Under the pieces are notes generated by a model that did not search any database, was not told the origin of the DNA, and worked only from the letters and a program-made list of their open reading frames with translations. The translations under genes were made by a program, and so were the position numbers. From contig JAZQHT010000014.1 of assembly GCA_045540715.1 (NCBI GenBank), forward strand, positions 1-64,000: 64,000 nucleotides of DNA, in the 5' to 3' direction. This document shows, piece by piece, positions 15,737-23,360 of this stretch. Source of the DNA: UMGS1279 sp045540715. Lineage in GTDB: Bacteria; Bacillota; Clostridia; Oscillospirales; Acutalibacteraceae. The stretch's first letter is position 1, and every line of letters begins with the position of its first letter.

Positions 15737-16446
15737 GAATTTTAATCACTAACGACGATGGTATAAATTCGCCAATTTTACCTCATCTTGCCGCTTGGGC
15801 AAAACAGTTTGGCGAAGTTACCCTTGCCGCCCCTAAACAAGAACAAAGTGGCAAAAGCCATAGCATTGATTTTAGAAATGAGATTGAAGTTTTAAAGGTT
15901 GATTTATTAGATGGAGTAGAAGCCTATTCGGTTGATTCTACCCCTGCCGACTGTGTAAGGTTTGCAGTTAACTTTTTAAAACATAAATACGACCTTTTGA
16001 TTTCGGGTGTTAACCGCGGTTATAATCTTGGTAACGATATGTGTTATAGCGGCACAATTGGTGCTATTATGGAGGGTATTCGTTATGGTATAAAGGGTGT
16101 TGCCGTTTCTACCGACGTTGACATTTTATTAGATGCCCCAAAATATTTTGACGATATTTATAAATATTTTGTTGATAATAAATTATTCCAGTATAGCGAC
16201 CTTTATAACGTTAATATTCCACACCCGGAAATTCGTGGTTTTAAAATTACAAAGCAAGGCGGCATTTATTATTCTGACGATTTTGTTTGGCAGCACGATA
16301 ATATGTATTTGCAAATTGGCGAGCCGGTTATTATTAAAGAAAATGGGCTTGATATTGATATTAACGCCACCACCGAAGGTTATATCTCAATAACCCCCCT
16401 TGCCAACTACAAAACCGACCTTGTCGCCTTTGAAAAATTAAAGTAG
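15733..16446 (+). CDS. surE: 5'/3'-nucleotidase SurE
   Basis: Metal-dependent nucleotidase that removes phosphate from nucleoside 5'- and 3'-monophosphates, releasing nucleosides. The N-terminal ITNDDGINSP carries the Asp-Asp metal site, KQEQSGKSHSI the Ser ligand, and SGVNRGYNLGNDMCYSGT near 95 the Asn ligand and family signature. Length 237 residues is normal. The ATG at 15733 is preferred over TTG at 15727: it forms an ATGA overlap with the previous stop, and GAGGG lies seven bases before it. Last gene of the salvage operon, ending at the hairpin of repeat copy 1. Confidence 0.93.
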   Translation: MRILITNDDGINSPILPHLAAWAKQFGEVTLAAPKQEQSGKSHSIDFRNEIEVLKVDLLDGVEAYSVDSTPADCVRFAVNFLKHKYDLLISGVNRGYNLGNDMCYSGTIGAIMEGIRYGIKGVAVSTDVDILLDAPKYFDDIYKYFVDNKLFQYSDLYNVNIPHPEIRGFKITKQGGIYYSDDFVWQHDNMYLQIGEPVIIKENGLDIDINATTEGYISITPLANYKTDLVAFEKLK

Positions 16447-16453
16447 TATGAAT

Positions 16454-16486
16454 AAAAACCTCCAAACTTACGTTGGAGGTTTTTTA
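16454..16486 (+). terminator. Terminator of the salvage operon (part of repeat R1)
   Basis: AAAACCTCCAA and TTGGAGGTTTT form a perfect stem followed by TT, eight bases after the surE stop. The same hairpin is duplicated in repeat R2 at 16690-16722. Confidence 0.85.
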
Positions 16487-16553
16487 GGCCCCTTTGTGTA
16501 AAGGGGGCTGGCAGAAATCTCTGATTTCTGACTGGGGGATTGAAAAAGCAACC
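16454..16553. repeat. REP-like composite repeat R1 (100 bp)
   Basis: This 100-bp unit is repeated at 16690-16789 with only two mismatches. It contains three hairpins in a row: the terminator stem AACCTCCAA, a CCCCTTT-GTGT-AAAGGGG stem, and AGAAATC-TCT-GATTTCT, then GGGGGATTGAAAAAGCAACC. The latter two hairpins plus GGGATTG define a family with a third, inverted copy at 17431-17476. Confidence 0.85.
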
Positions 16554-16555
16554 GC

Positions 16556-16723
16556 GGCTTAAAATACAAATTTTTTCAAGATTCCTTTTACGAATATCTT
16601 ATTCGCGGGCAAGAAGATTATAATGAAATATTAAATTTCGTTGCAAATAATCCTCTTAAATGGCAGTTTGACAAATTATACGTAAAACAAAAAACCTCCA
16701 AACTTACGTTGGAGGTTTTTTAA
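16556..16723 (+). pseudogene. C-terminal remnant of a REP-associated tyrosine transposase (RAYT)
   Basis: An open frame without a start encodes FFQDSFYEYLIRGQEDY then NEILNFVANNPLKWQFD. This is the conserved C-terminal block of IS200-like REP-associated Y1 transposases (W/F-Q-x-S-F-Y-x-x-x-I-R ... Y-I-x-x-N-P-x-x-W). Everything N-terminal, including the HUH motif and catalytic Tyr, is absent. The frame runs into repeat R2 and stops at 16721-16723. It lies exactly between repeats R1 and R2, as expected for a transposase that once mobilised them. Non-functional. Confidence 0.75.
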
Positions 16724-16789
16724 GCCCCTTTGTGTAAAGGGGGCTGGCAGAAATCTCAGATTTCTGACTGGGGGATTGAAAAAGCAACC
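16690..16789. repeat. REP-like composite repeat R2 (100 bp)
   Basis: Direct copy of 16454-16553; the differences are one base after the terminator stem and the middle of the AGAAATC hairpin loop (T to A). Its right end coincides with the stop codon of the DUF559 pseudogene on the opposite strand (16789), so the repeat abuts that gene. Confidence 0.85.
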
Positions 16790-17428
16790 TATATTATAGG
16801 TTGCTTAATAAATTCATCAATATATTCACAAACTGCGGTAAAATTATTATTAATCATATTGTTTGGTATTCTTAAAACCCTTATTCCAAACTGTTCTAAA
16901 TATTTTGTGCGTTCGGTATCTTTTTCAATATTAATTTTTTCGTAATGTTGTGAACCGTCAAGTTCTATTACTAGTTTGGCTTTTGCACAATAAAAATCAA
17001 CAATATATTTACCTATTGGTTTTTGTTTTAAAAATTTAACCTTGTAGTTTCTTAAAAAATCGTACCATAAACGGAGCGTTCATTTAGGGATTAATTGCCT
17101 AAAATAACGATATTTTAAAATATAATACGTTAAAAAGCCACGATACGCGTTAGCGTTATCGTGGCTTTTTTGCCTTTTCTATTCTAAAATCTCATTTATT
17201 TTAGGTGCAAAGCAGTTTTGTAACAATAAATTTAATTAATTATTGAAGGCGCAAGACTGCAAAAAGACTTTGTGTCTTTTAAAGGATTGCAACGAAGATA
17301 ATAATTAAATTTATGTGAAAAACCATTTTCTCCCTAAGTGAACGCTCCGAATGCCGCTCTTCTTTTGTCATGTTTTTACGCAGTTTTCTTGCAAATGGAA
17401 CAATATTCTTATTATGTTTAAATTGCAT
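16789..17428 (-). pseudogene. DUF559 endonuclease-domain gene split by a MITE
   Basis: Reading on the minus strand, 17428-17351 encodes the N-terminus (MQFKHNKNIVPFARKLRK then NMTKEERH), and 17069-16789 continues with LWYDFLRNYKVKFL and the catalytic region IVDFYCAKAKLVIELDGSQ, then ends DEFIKQPII. Joined, these give an ordinary DUF559 protein of about 120 residues, a family related to the very-short-patch-repair (PD-(D/E)xK-like) nucleases; the D, ExD and H residues are intact. A 278-bp element interrupts it after EERH. RBS GGAGGG lies before the ATG and is itself part of repeat R3. The gene is flanked by inward-facing repeats R2 and R3. Not functional as it stands. Confidence 0.8.
17072..17349. 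mobile_element. 278-bp MITE with 19-bp terminal inverted repeats
   Basis: The left end CGGAGCGTTCATTTAGGGA (17072-17090) and right end TCCCTAAGTGAACGCTCCG (17331-17349) are inverse copies with one mismatch. Removing the element with one TT restores H-L-W in the DUF559 frame (CAT TTA TGG), indicating a 2-bp TT target duplication. No transposase is encoded. Inside are a 14-bp perfect stem AAAAAGCCACGATA (17132-17170) with T runs on both sides, acting like a bidirectional terminator, and an AT-rich inverted repeat (17225-17315) enclosing AAAAGACTTTGTGTCTTTT. Confidence 0.8.
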
Positions 17429-17430
17429 TG

Positions 17431-17476
17431 CAATCCCTCCACCGCAAGCGGTCCCCCTCCCTTTAACAAGGGAGGC
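17431..17476. repeat. REP-like repeat R3, inverted and shortened
   Basis: CAATCCCTCC, an ACCGC-AA-GCGGT hairpin, then CCTCCCTTTAACAAGGGAGG repeat the architecture of R1 and R2 in the opposite orientation, with a different variable hairpin and no attached terminator stem. The CAATCCC end points towards the DUF559 gene and supplies its ribosome binding site on the minus strand. Confidence 0.65.
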
Positions 17477-17543
17477 TATTTTTATATGTGTATTTTTTTT
17501 GAAATTTATTTTAAATTCTTTCAAAACATCCTTTGTGAACTTT

Positions 17544-18842
17544 TTATGCCGCGGCTTTATAGTTTAATGGAGAGAGGGCGGTTTTTACGTATGGGGTAGG
17601 ATTATAATTGGTTTTACTTGAAAGCACGCCACCGCCCGTAATATTGCCAAACATTGTTCCCCAACCATTATAATAATTTAAATATTCTCTAAAATCGTTA
17701 TAGTGGTTATAGGTATAGAAAACGTATTTTTCGTCCATTTCGATAATATTGTTGCCATTTTTATCGTAACGCGAATATACAATTCTTGCGGCTCCCCTTT
17801 CAATGCTGGAGCCGTTATTATAGGTTCTTACAGGATATGAGGGATCGCAGTCGGTACCGGTTGTGCCAATATCTATTTCGTAATACTGCAAATCTCCACC
17901 GCAACCTGAAATACGAGGTAGTTCGGGCTCATAAGGGTATTGTGTGGTAGAACCTGAAAACTTTGTATGGTTAACCCTCAAATTTTCGCGCCAGATACTG
18001 CTTGTTGGTTTTGTGCTTTTTTTGCTAACGTAGTTTGCGGGCACGTCGCCAAATGCAATTAAATATGCGGCAACCTCTTCTAACGTTATATAACCGCCGC
18101 CGCGGTAAACTCTAAACACTTCGTAACCGTAAGAATTTACAACAACGTAGGTGTTTTTATCAATAAAATATGGTTCGCTGTTTTTAATATATGCGCCGTT
18201 TAATGTGGGTCTATAATTTGCAATTGTAGGCGCTTGGTTAGGCACTGTTTCGCAACCCGAAAGAAGACCGTTTTTACTTCTTGCAATTGCTTCTTCGTAA
18301 CTGTCTGCGGGGTCGCTACCGTTATAGAATTTTGCACGGGCAACCTCGTCAACACCTTTTAGATTATCGGGATAGGTTATGCTTGGGTTGGTGGTGTTTT
18401 CTCTATCGTCGTCTTGAGTATTACTTTCAATTTGTTCTTCGTGTGGGCGCTGAGAAGGTTCGCTACTATTGTTTGCCTCTTCTTCGCGTTCTAAAAATTC
18501 GGGGTATAAATATTCGTAATCACTTTCGTTTACAACGTATATTATAACTGTATCTGTAAAACCGTTTAGGCTAACTAGTACCGTTGCATTGCCAATACTG
18601 TTACCCGTAACTAATCCACTATCGCTAACCGTTATAATAGCGCTTGAGGTTTGCCAGGTAATTTCAGATTTTAAACTTTCAGGGGCATCGGTTTCAAGTT
18701 GTAAAGTAGTACCTAATTTAACAAGCTTTTTATCGCTACCTTTTATATTTAAAGAAGATATTTTTATTTCTTCTGTACTGCAAGAACAAAAGACAATAAT
18801 AACGCATAAAATAAGGGCCGCAATGCCTTTTAGTCTTTTCAA
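17544..18842 (-). CDS. Surface lipoprotein with Ig-like and barnase-type ribonuclease domains
   Basis: Predicted secreted RNase tethered to the membrane. A lipoprotein signal (lipobox FCSC, lipidated C21) is followed by a Big_2-type Ig domain (about 26-105), an acidic Ser/Glu/Asp linker (about 106-165) and a C-terminal region (250-400) resembling barnase/RNase N1 enzymes: LEEVAAYLIAFGDVPANYV matches the N-terminal helix region. The catalytic triad appears as E322 (YYEIDIG), R353 (AARIVYS) and H380 (NHYNDF), equivalent to E73, R87 and H102 of barnase. An internal insertion (about 280-320, 327-345) makes it longer than barnase. No barstar inhibitor gene is near, consistent with action outside the cell. 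TTG start with RBS AAAAAAGGAG; own promoter at 18879-18907. Confidence 0.8.
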   Translation of the reverse strand: MKRLKGIAALILCVIIVFCSCSTEEIKISSLNIKGSDKKLVKLGTTLQLETDAPESLKSEITWQTSSAIITVSDSGLVTGNSIGNATVLVSLNGFTDTVIIYVVNESDYEYLYPEFLEREEEANNSSEPSQRPHEEQIESNTQDDDRENTTNPSITYPDNLKGVDEVARAKFYNGSDPADSYEEAIARSKNGLLSGCETVPNQAPTIANYRPTLNGAYIKNSEPYFIDKNTYVVVNSYGYEVFRVYRGGGYITLEEVAAYLIAFGDVPANYVSKKSTKPTSSIWRENLRVNHTKFSGSTTQYPYEPELPRISGCGGDLQYYEIDIGTTGTDCDPSYPVRTYNNGSSIERGAARIVYSRYDKNGNNIIEMDEKYVFYTYNHYNDFREYLNYYNGWGTMFGNITGGGVLSSKTNYNPTPYVKTALSPLNYKAAA

Positions 18843-18878
18843 AAAAACATCTCCTTTTTTAAAAAATCTTACCCTATA

Positions 18879-18907
18879 ATTTTACAATATTTTGGTTTGT
18901 TAGTCAA
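18879..18907 (-). promoter_or_regulatory. Promoter TTGACT-N17-TAAAAT for the RNase lipoprotein
   Basis: On the minus strand TTGACT (18907-18902), a 17-base spacer and TAAAAT (18884-18879) lie 37 bases before the TTG start. Identical hexamers and spacing precede the NlpC/P60 lipoprotein gene at 30247-30275. Confidence 0.75.
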
Positions 18908-18920
18908 TAAAAGCACAAAA

Positions 18921-18950
18921 AAAGAACGCTCAAAACGAGCGTTCTTTTTA
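18921..18950 (-). terminator. Terminator between the OB-fold and RNase lipoprotein genes
   Basis: AAAGAACGCTC pairs with GAGCGTTCTTT, flanked by A and T runs, so it could work in both directions. On the minus strand it ends the ABC/nuclease operon and separates it from the RNase gene, which has its own promoter. Confidence 0.8.
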
Positions 18951-18968
18951 TATTAAACAAGGATGTTA

Positions 18969-21900
18969 TTATTGATAAATAACTTCGATAGCGGTAATTT
19001 GGATATTACCATTAGTTGCTGTGCCTGTGTTACCTACGCTAAATGTAATTGTATTAGCATTAACAGGTGTAACTGCATCAGAAGCAACGGCAGTACCATT
19101 TAATGTTAATGTACCTGTGTTCTTAGCAACATAAGTAAATTTAACAGAAGTAATGGTTTTGCCTGCAGCTGCTGTAACAGTTAATTCAGGAGCTTCATTT
19201 TGATAAATTCTCCAGTTGTTACCATTTGTATAGTATTTACCGGTGTTAGAGTTACCGGTTGTTCTATTAGCAGTGATAGTAATGTTAGCATCAGCATTGA
19301 TTGTGTTGTATGCAATACTGTTTGACCAGTTATTAGCAGTTGCATAATCAGCAATGCTTAGAGTTAAGGTTGTAGGTGTGGTGCTTTCAGAACCAGAACC
19401 TTCGTTGCCACCTTCAGAACCAGAACCGCCTTCGCCGCCTTCGCCGCCTTCACCAGCTGTGCCGCCAGCGTAAACAACTTCAATTTCGGTAACACGTGCT
19501 TGACCGTTGCTTGTACCGGATAATCTGCTTACACCAAAAGTAATGCTTTCAGCGTTAACGTCAACAGATGTACCAGAAGCAATGTTTTCGGTATTTAATG
19601 TTAATGTACCATTATTTTGAGCTACGTATGTAACTTTTACTGATTTAATGGTTTTGCCTTCTGCGGCTGCGATTGTTAATGTGCAAGATTCAGATTCATA
19701 TAATCTCCATTGACCGCCATCTGTGTAGAATTTACCAGAGTTTTGACCACCGGTTGCAGTAGCGGTAATGTTTTCGTCAATAGCGATTGATGTGTATTTA
19801 ACACCATTTGTCCAGCTATTAGCTGTTGCATAATCAGCAATGCTTAAGGTTTTAACGGTATCGCCTGCTTCAACAACAGGAGCTTTATCAAGAGCTACTA
19901 ATTCGCAACCAGAATCAAATTCATAGGTGTTGTTGTATCTCTTTAATGTACCGTAAATGGTAATTGTGTCGCCAACTGCTAAGTTTTTAACGTCGTCAAT
20001 AACTGCGCCTGCGGCATCTTTACCTTTAATTCTAAATGCTTGAACAGGATGTGCTGTATCGCCGTTAACGATCATATCAACAGAAATGTTGCTGTGTTGA
20101 TCGCTCCAAGCAGAAGCAATGTTAGAAATAACGCCTGTTAAAGCATATTTGCCGGTAAGTGATTGACCAGCTGTTAAAGCATATAGCTCTTCAATAATAG
20201 AAGCAGCTGTTTTAACGCTGTCTAATGTACAACCGGAATCAAATTCGATAGTGCCGTTGTAGTTCTTTAATGTACCGCTAACAGTAATGGTATCGCCAAC
20301 TGCTAAAGCTTGAACGTCATCATTAGTTGTGGTTTCACCTTTCTTTAAGCGGAAGCATTGAATTTTCTTGTCGCCTAAATTTTCAACAAGGATTGTAACG
20401 GTAATGTTGTAATATTCAGGATTATAAGCAGTATCAACGCTTGTGATGATACCTGTTAAGGTTTGGGTACCGTCCATAGAAGCGCCAACTTCTAATGCAT
20501 AAGCTGCATTAACAATTTCAGCAGGAGTTAAGGTTTGTTCGGGCTCGTCGCCTTCACCTTCGCCACCTTCACCGCCGGTTGCATCTGTTGTATAGAATTG
20601 TAGGAAGTAGTTATCGTCAGCTGCTTTAACAGGACCTACAGTTGTAAAGGTCTTAGAAGCACTTGTACCAAAGATATAAGATACGCCGCTAACATCAGCT
20701 GCAACGGTCTTATTTGCAGTGTCAATAGTGTAAACAGTTGAAGCTGCATCTTCATATTTACCGTTAACGTGTGTGCCGCTAACTACCATATTGATATATT
20801 TCTTAGCACCGCCGATTGTGGTGTATAGATAGTAACCACCAGTTGTGGTTTCTAGGTAAACGTCTAAACCGGCTGTTTTATCGGTAGTTGTACCGAAGTA
20901 ATAGGTTGATGCCATTTGGCCATTGATATAGTAAACGTTTGTTGTGCTTACGCCAGCATGAACCATACCAAATTTATAAGCTGTGCCTGCTACAGGAACA
21001 ACTGCACCTGTGTCAGGAACTACAGGAGTATCAGGTGTATCAGGAGTTGAAGCACCTACTGCTTCCCATGCGATGTATTTGCTTGTACCTTCAAGTTTAC
21101 CGTTTAGGTATTTCTTGGTTGTACCGTCTAAGATATAGAACTTGTAGCCGCCTGTTGCTGCTTCTGCATATACGTCAACAGCTTGAGATGCGGTTTCAGT
21201 TGTAGAGATGTATTTATTTTGACTGTCAGTAGCAGTACCTAAAGCGTAAACTTGCTTGCCTGCTGTTTTTTGGTCAAAGTAAATTCTGTATGCAGTATTA
21301 GCTGCAGGAGCTGTAACTGCTGCGCCTGTTGTTTTGTTAACAATAGATGCAGGGAATTGTGTTACACCTGTGGTTGAAGGAGTTAAGAATGTGCCGTAAC
21401 CAGCAAGTGATAATGTTGTAAATGTTGAGTAAGAACCAAAGTAGTATTTTTCACCGCTTAGAGTTACAGACCAAGCTTTTACGCTGCTGTCATAAGTCCA
21501 AACTGTGCCACCTGTTGTAGGTGTAACTTCGGGTTCATCAGGTTTAACTTCAGGAGCTTGTTCAGCTGCTGCTTTTGTTACTAATTGAACTGGGAATTGA
21601 GTTTTGCCTGTTGATGCAGCCGTCATATAGCTTGCATCAGATAAAGAAGCAGTGTCATAAGTATTGTATGTACCAATTACATATTCAGCACCGCTAACAG
21701 TTGTGAACCAAGCGTTTTCTGCTTTTTTGTAAGTGAATACAGAACCGGTTGTATCCCAATTTAAGAATTTGCTTACTTTATTATCATCGCCTACTGTTGT
21801 AGAAGCTTTTAAGTATTTCTTAGCACCGCCGATGGTTGCATAGAATTTGTAACCACTACCGGATTTTTCAACGTAAACGTCAACACCTTCAGAAGCTTTG

Positions 21901-23309
21901 GTAGATGAAAGGATAAACTTACCTTGGTTATCTTGTGTTGCGCCTTTTAGATATACTAACTTGCCAATGTTGTTTTGAGCAATAAACATTTTGTATGCAG
22001 TGCCTGCTACAGGAGCTGTAACTGCTTCAAATTTAACGTCAACAGTTGTGTCGCCAGCGCCTTCGCCTGTGCCGTTATGAGAAACAACGGTTGGATATTC
22101 CATTTCAACTTTGGTGCCTGTTACGTTACCTTCGTCATCTTTAAATGCGTAGTTAACGATTGGGCCTTTAGCAGTAACGGTGTTACCAACTTCTAGTTTG
22201 TCAGCGCCGTTACCTTTTAGACGGAATAATTCGATAGGCTTATCGGTCATACCGTTTACAACGATTGTAACTGTTACGTTACCATATTGTGTGCTGTAAG
22301 GAGTATTAATTTTGGTAATAACACCTGTTAAGGTATATTCATAACCAGCAGATAGGTATTTACCAGCTTCTAGCTTATAAGCAGCATTAACAATGTCTTT
22401 ACCTGTTTGGTAAATCTTAATGTTGCTGTTTGCATTTGAACTTTCAGCAGCTTCTTTCTTGATTAAAACTGCAGGGAATTGAGTTTTACCAGAGTTTTCT
22501 TCAGTAATATAGCTTGCTTCAGAAATGCTGATTGTTTTGTAAGAGCTATATGTGCCCATTACGTATTCGCCGCCGTTAACGGTGGTGAACCATGCGCGTA
22601 GGTTAGATTTGTAAGTCCAAACAGAACCTTTGTCGCTATAGAAAATGAATTTGCTAAATTTGCCTTCTTCAACTTCTCTAACGTCAGCTGTTACGTAAGC
22701 TTTTTTGCCGTTGATGGTTGTGAAGATTTTGAAACCGCCTTCAACTTCTTCTACGTAGAAGTCGGGAGCTTCTTTAGCATTTAGAGTTGTTTTGATGTAC
22801 TTGTCATCTTGTGTTTCGCCAATTGCATATAATGTTTGGCCTAATGTAGCGTGTACAAGATGTAACTTGTAAGCAACGTTTTCTTCAGGCTTGTCAACTA
22901 AGTTAGAGTTGTCAACAATTGGAACTACACGGTTAAATTCAACAGTTTGTGATTTTTTGCCATCAGATACTGTTGCTTTGAGCTTATAAGGGATTTCTGC
23001 GTCAGTTTTGTCAGGAACGTCAACTGTGAAGAAACCAGCTTTATCGCTCGCTTTTACAGTAATTGCTTCGTTATCGGTTGCCCAAGTAACGGAGAATTCT
23101 GTTTTGCCAACTTTGATTTTTGCAACTACGTCAAAGTCAACAGGTGTTTCTTTTGCGCCATCCTTATATAGAGAATTAAGGAAGGTAACTGCATCAGTAA
23201 GTGAGGCTCCGTCTTCAGTGCCGCCGCCAGCTTGTTCTTTTGGTGCGCAGCCTGCAAGACAAGATAAAGCCATTAGTACTGCTAATGCAAGTGCTAGAAA
23301 CTTTTTCAT
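18969..23309 (-). CDS. Giant multidomain OB-fold/beta-repeat surface lipoprotein
   Basis: Lipoprotein of 1446 residues (lipobox LAGC, C21). Approximate layout: Ig-like domain 35-132; a repeat of about 140 residues (Tyr-rich, ending GKTQFPA or similar) at 145-285 and 436-580, with half-copies at 600-658 and 671-748 and a diverged copy at 776-905; OB-fold-like domains with (Y/A)LTG(V/I)I at 303-410, 927-1030 and 1034-1140; two C-terminal beta-sandwich repeats beginning LSIADYATAN at 1153-1281 and 1314-1446, joined by a Gly/Glu/Ser linker. No catalytic motif is visible. OB folds and position between two nuclease lipoproteins suggest a cell-surface nucleic-acid-binding scaffold; carbohydrate binding is the alternative. 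Biased, GCT/GTT/ACA-rich codons suggest high expression. Confidence 0.75.
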   Translation of the reverse strand: MKKFLALALAVLMALSCLAGCAPKEQAGGGTEDGASLTDAVTFLNSLYKDGAKETPVDFDVVAKIKVGKTEFSVTWATDNEAITVKASDKAGFFTVDVPDKTDAEIPYKLKATVSDGKKSQTVEFNRVVPIVDNSNLVDKPEENVAYKLHLVHATLGQTLYAIGETQDDKYIKTTLNAKEAPDFYVEEVEGGFKIFTTINGKKAYVTADVREVEEGKFSKFIFYSDKGSVWTYKSNLRAWFTTVNGGEYVMGTYSSYKTISISEASYITEENSGKTQFPAVLIKKEAAESSNANSNIKIYQTGKDIVNAAYKLEAGKYLSAGYEYTLTGVITKINTPYSTQYGNVTVTIVVNGMTDKPIELFRLKGNGADKLEVGNTVTAKGPIVNYAFKDDEGNVTGTKVEMEYPTVVSHNGTGEGAGDTTVDVKFEAVTAPVAGTAYKMFIAQNNIGKLVYLKGATQDNQGKFILSSTKASEGVDVYVEKSGSGYKFYATIGGAKKYLKASTTVGDDNKVSKFLNWDTTGSVFTYKKAENAWFTTVSGAEYVIGTYNTYDTASLSDASYMTAASTGKTQFPVQLVTKAAAEQAPEVKPDEPEVTPTTGGTVWTYDSSVKAWSVTLSGEKYYFGSYSTFTTLSLAGYGTFLTPSTTGVTQFPASIVNKTTGAAVTAPAANTAYRIYFDQKTAGKQVYALGTATDSQNKYISTTETASQAVDVYAEAATGGYKFYILDGTTKKYLNGKLEGTSKYIAWEAVGASTPDTPDTPVVPDTGAVVPVAGTAYKFGMVHAGVSTTNVYYINGQMASTYYFGTTTDKTAGLDVYLETTTGGYYLYTTIGGAKKYINMVVSGTHVNGKYEDAASTVYTIDTANKTVAADVSGVSYIFGTSASKTFTTVGPVKAADDNYFLQFYTTDATGGEGGEGEGDEPEQTLTPAEIVNAAYALEVGASMDGTQTLTGIITSVDTAYNPEYYNITVTILVENLGDKKIQCFRLKKGETTTNDDVQALAVGDTITVSGTLKNYNGTIEFDSGCTLDSVKTAASIIEELYALTAGQSLTGKYALTGVISNIASAWSDQHSNISVDMIVNGDTAHPVQAFRIKGKDAAGAVIDDVKNLAVGDTITIYGTLKRYNNTYEFDSGCELVALDKAPVVEAGDTVKTLSIADYATANSWTNGVKYTSIAIDENITATATGGQNSGKFYTDGGQWRLYESESCTLTIAAAEGKTIKSVKVTYVAQNNGTLTLNTENIASGTSVDVNAESITFGVSRLSGTSNGQARVTEIEVVYAGGTAGEGGEGGEGGSGSEGGNEGSGSESTTPTTLTLSIADYATANNWSNSIAYNTINADANITITANRTTGNSNTGKYYTNGNNWRIYQNEAPELTVTAAAGKTITSVKFTYVAKNTGTLTLNGTAVASDAVTPVNANTITFSVGNTGTATNGNIQITAIEVIYQ

Positions 23310-23360
23310 ACTCTTTTCTCTCCTTTTTAATTTTTTATATAAATTTAATTATATACCTTA

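Noticed and set aside
17279..17524. 81-codon minus-strand frame containing FARKLRKNMTKEERH
   Set aside because: It is a chimera of repeat R3, the N-terminus of the DUF559 pseudogene and MITE sequence, not a gene in its own right.
17351..17599. Plus-strand open frames opposite the DUF559 pseudogene
   Set aside because: No ribosome binding site or family match; they are shadows of the minus-strand pseudogene and repeat.
18969..23309. Nuclease active site within the giant lipoprotein
   Set aside because: No SNase, HNH, EEP or RNase motif was found in any of its modules; it is called a binding protein only.
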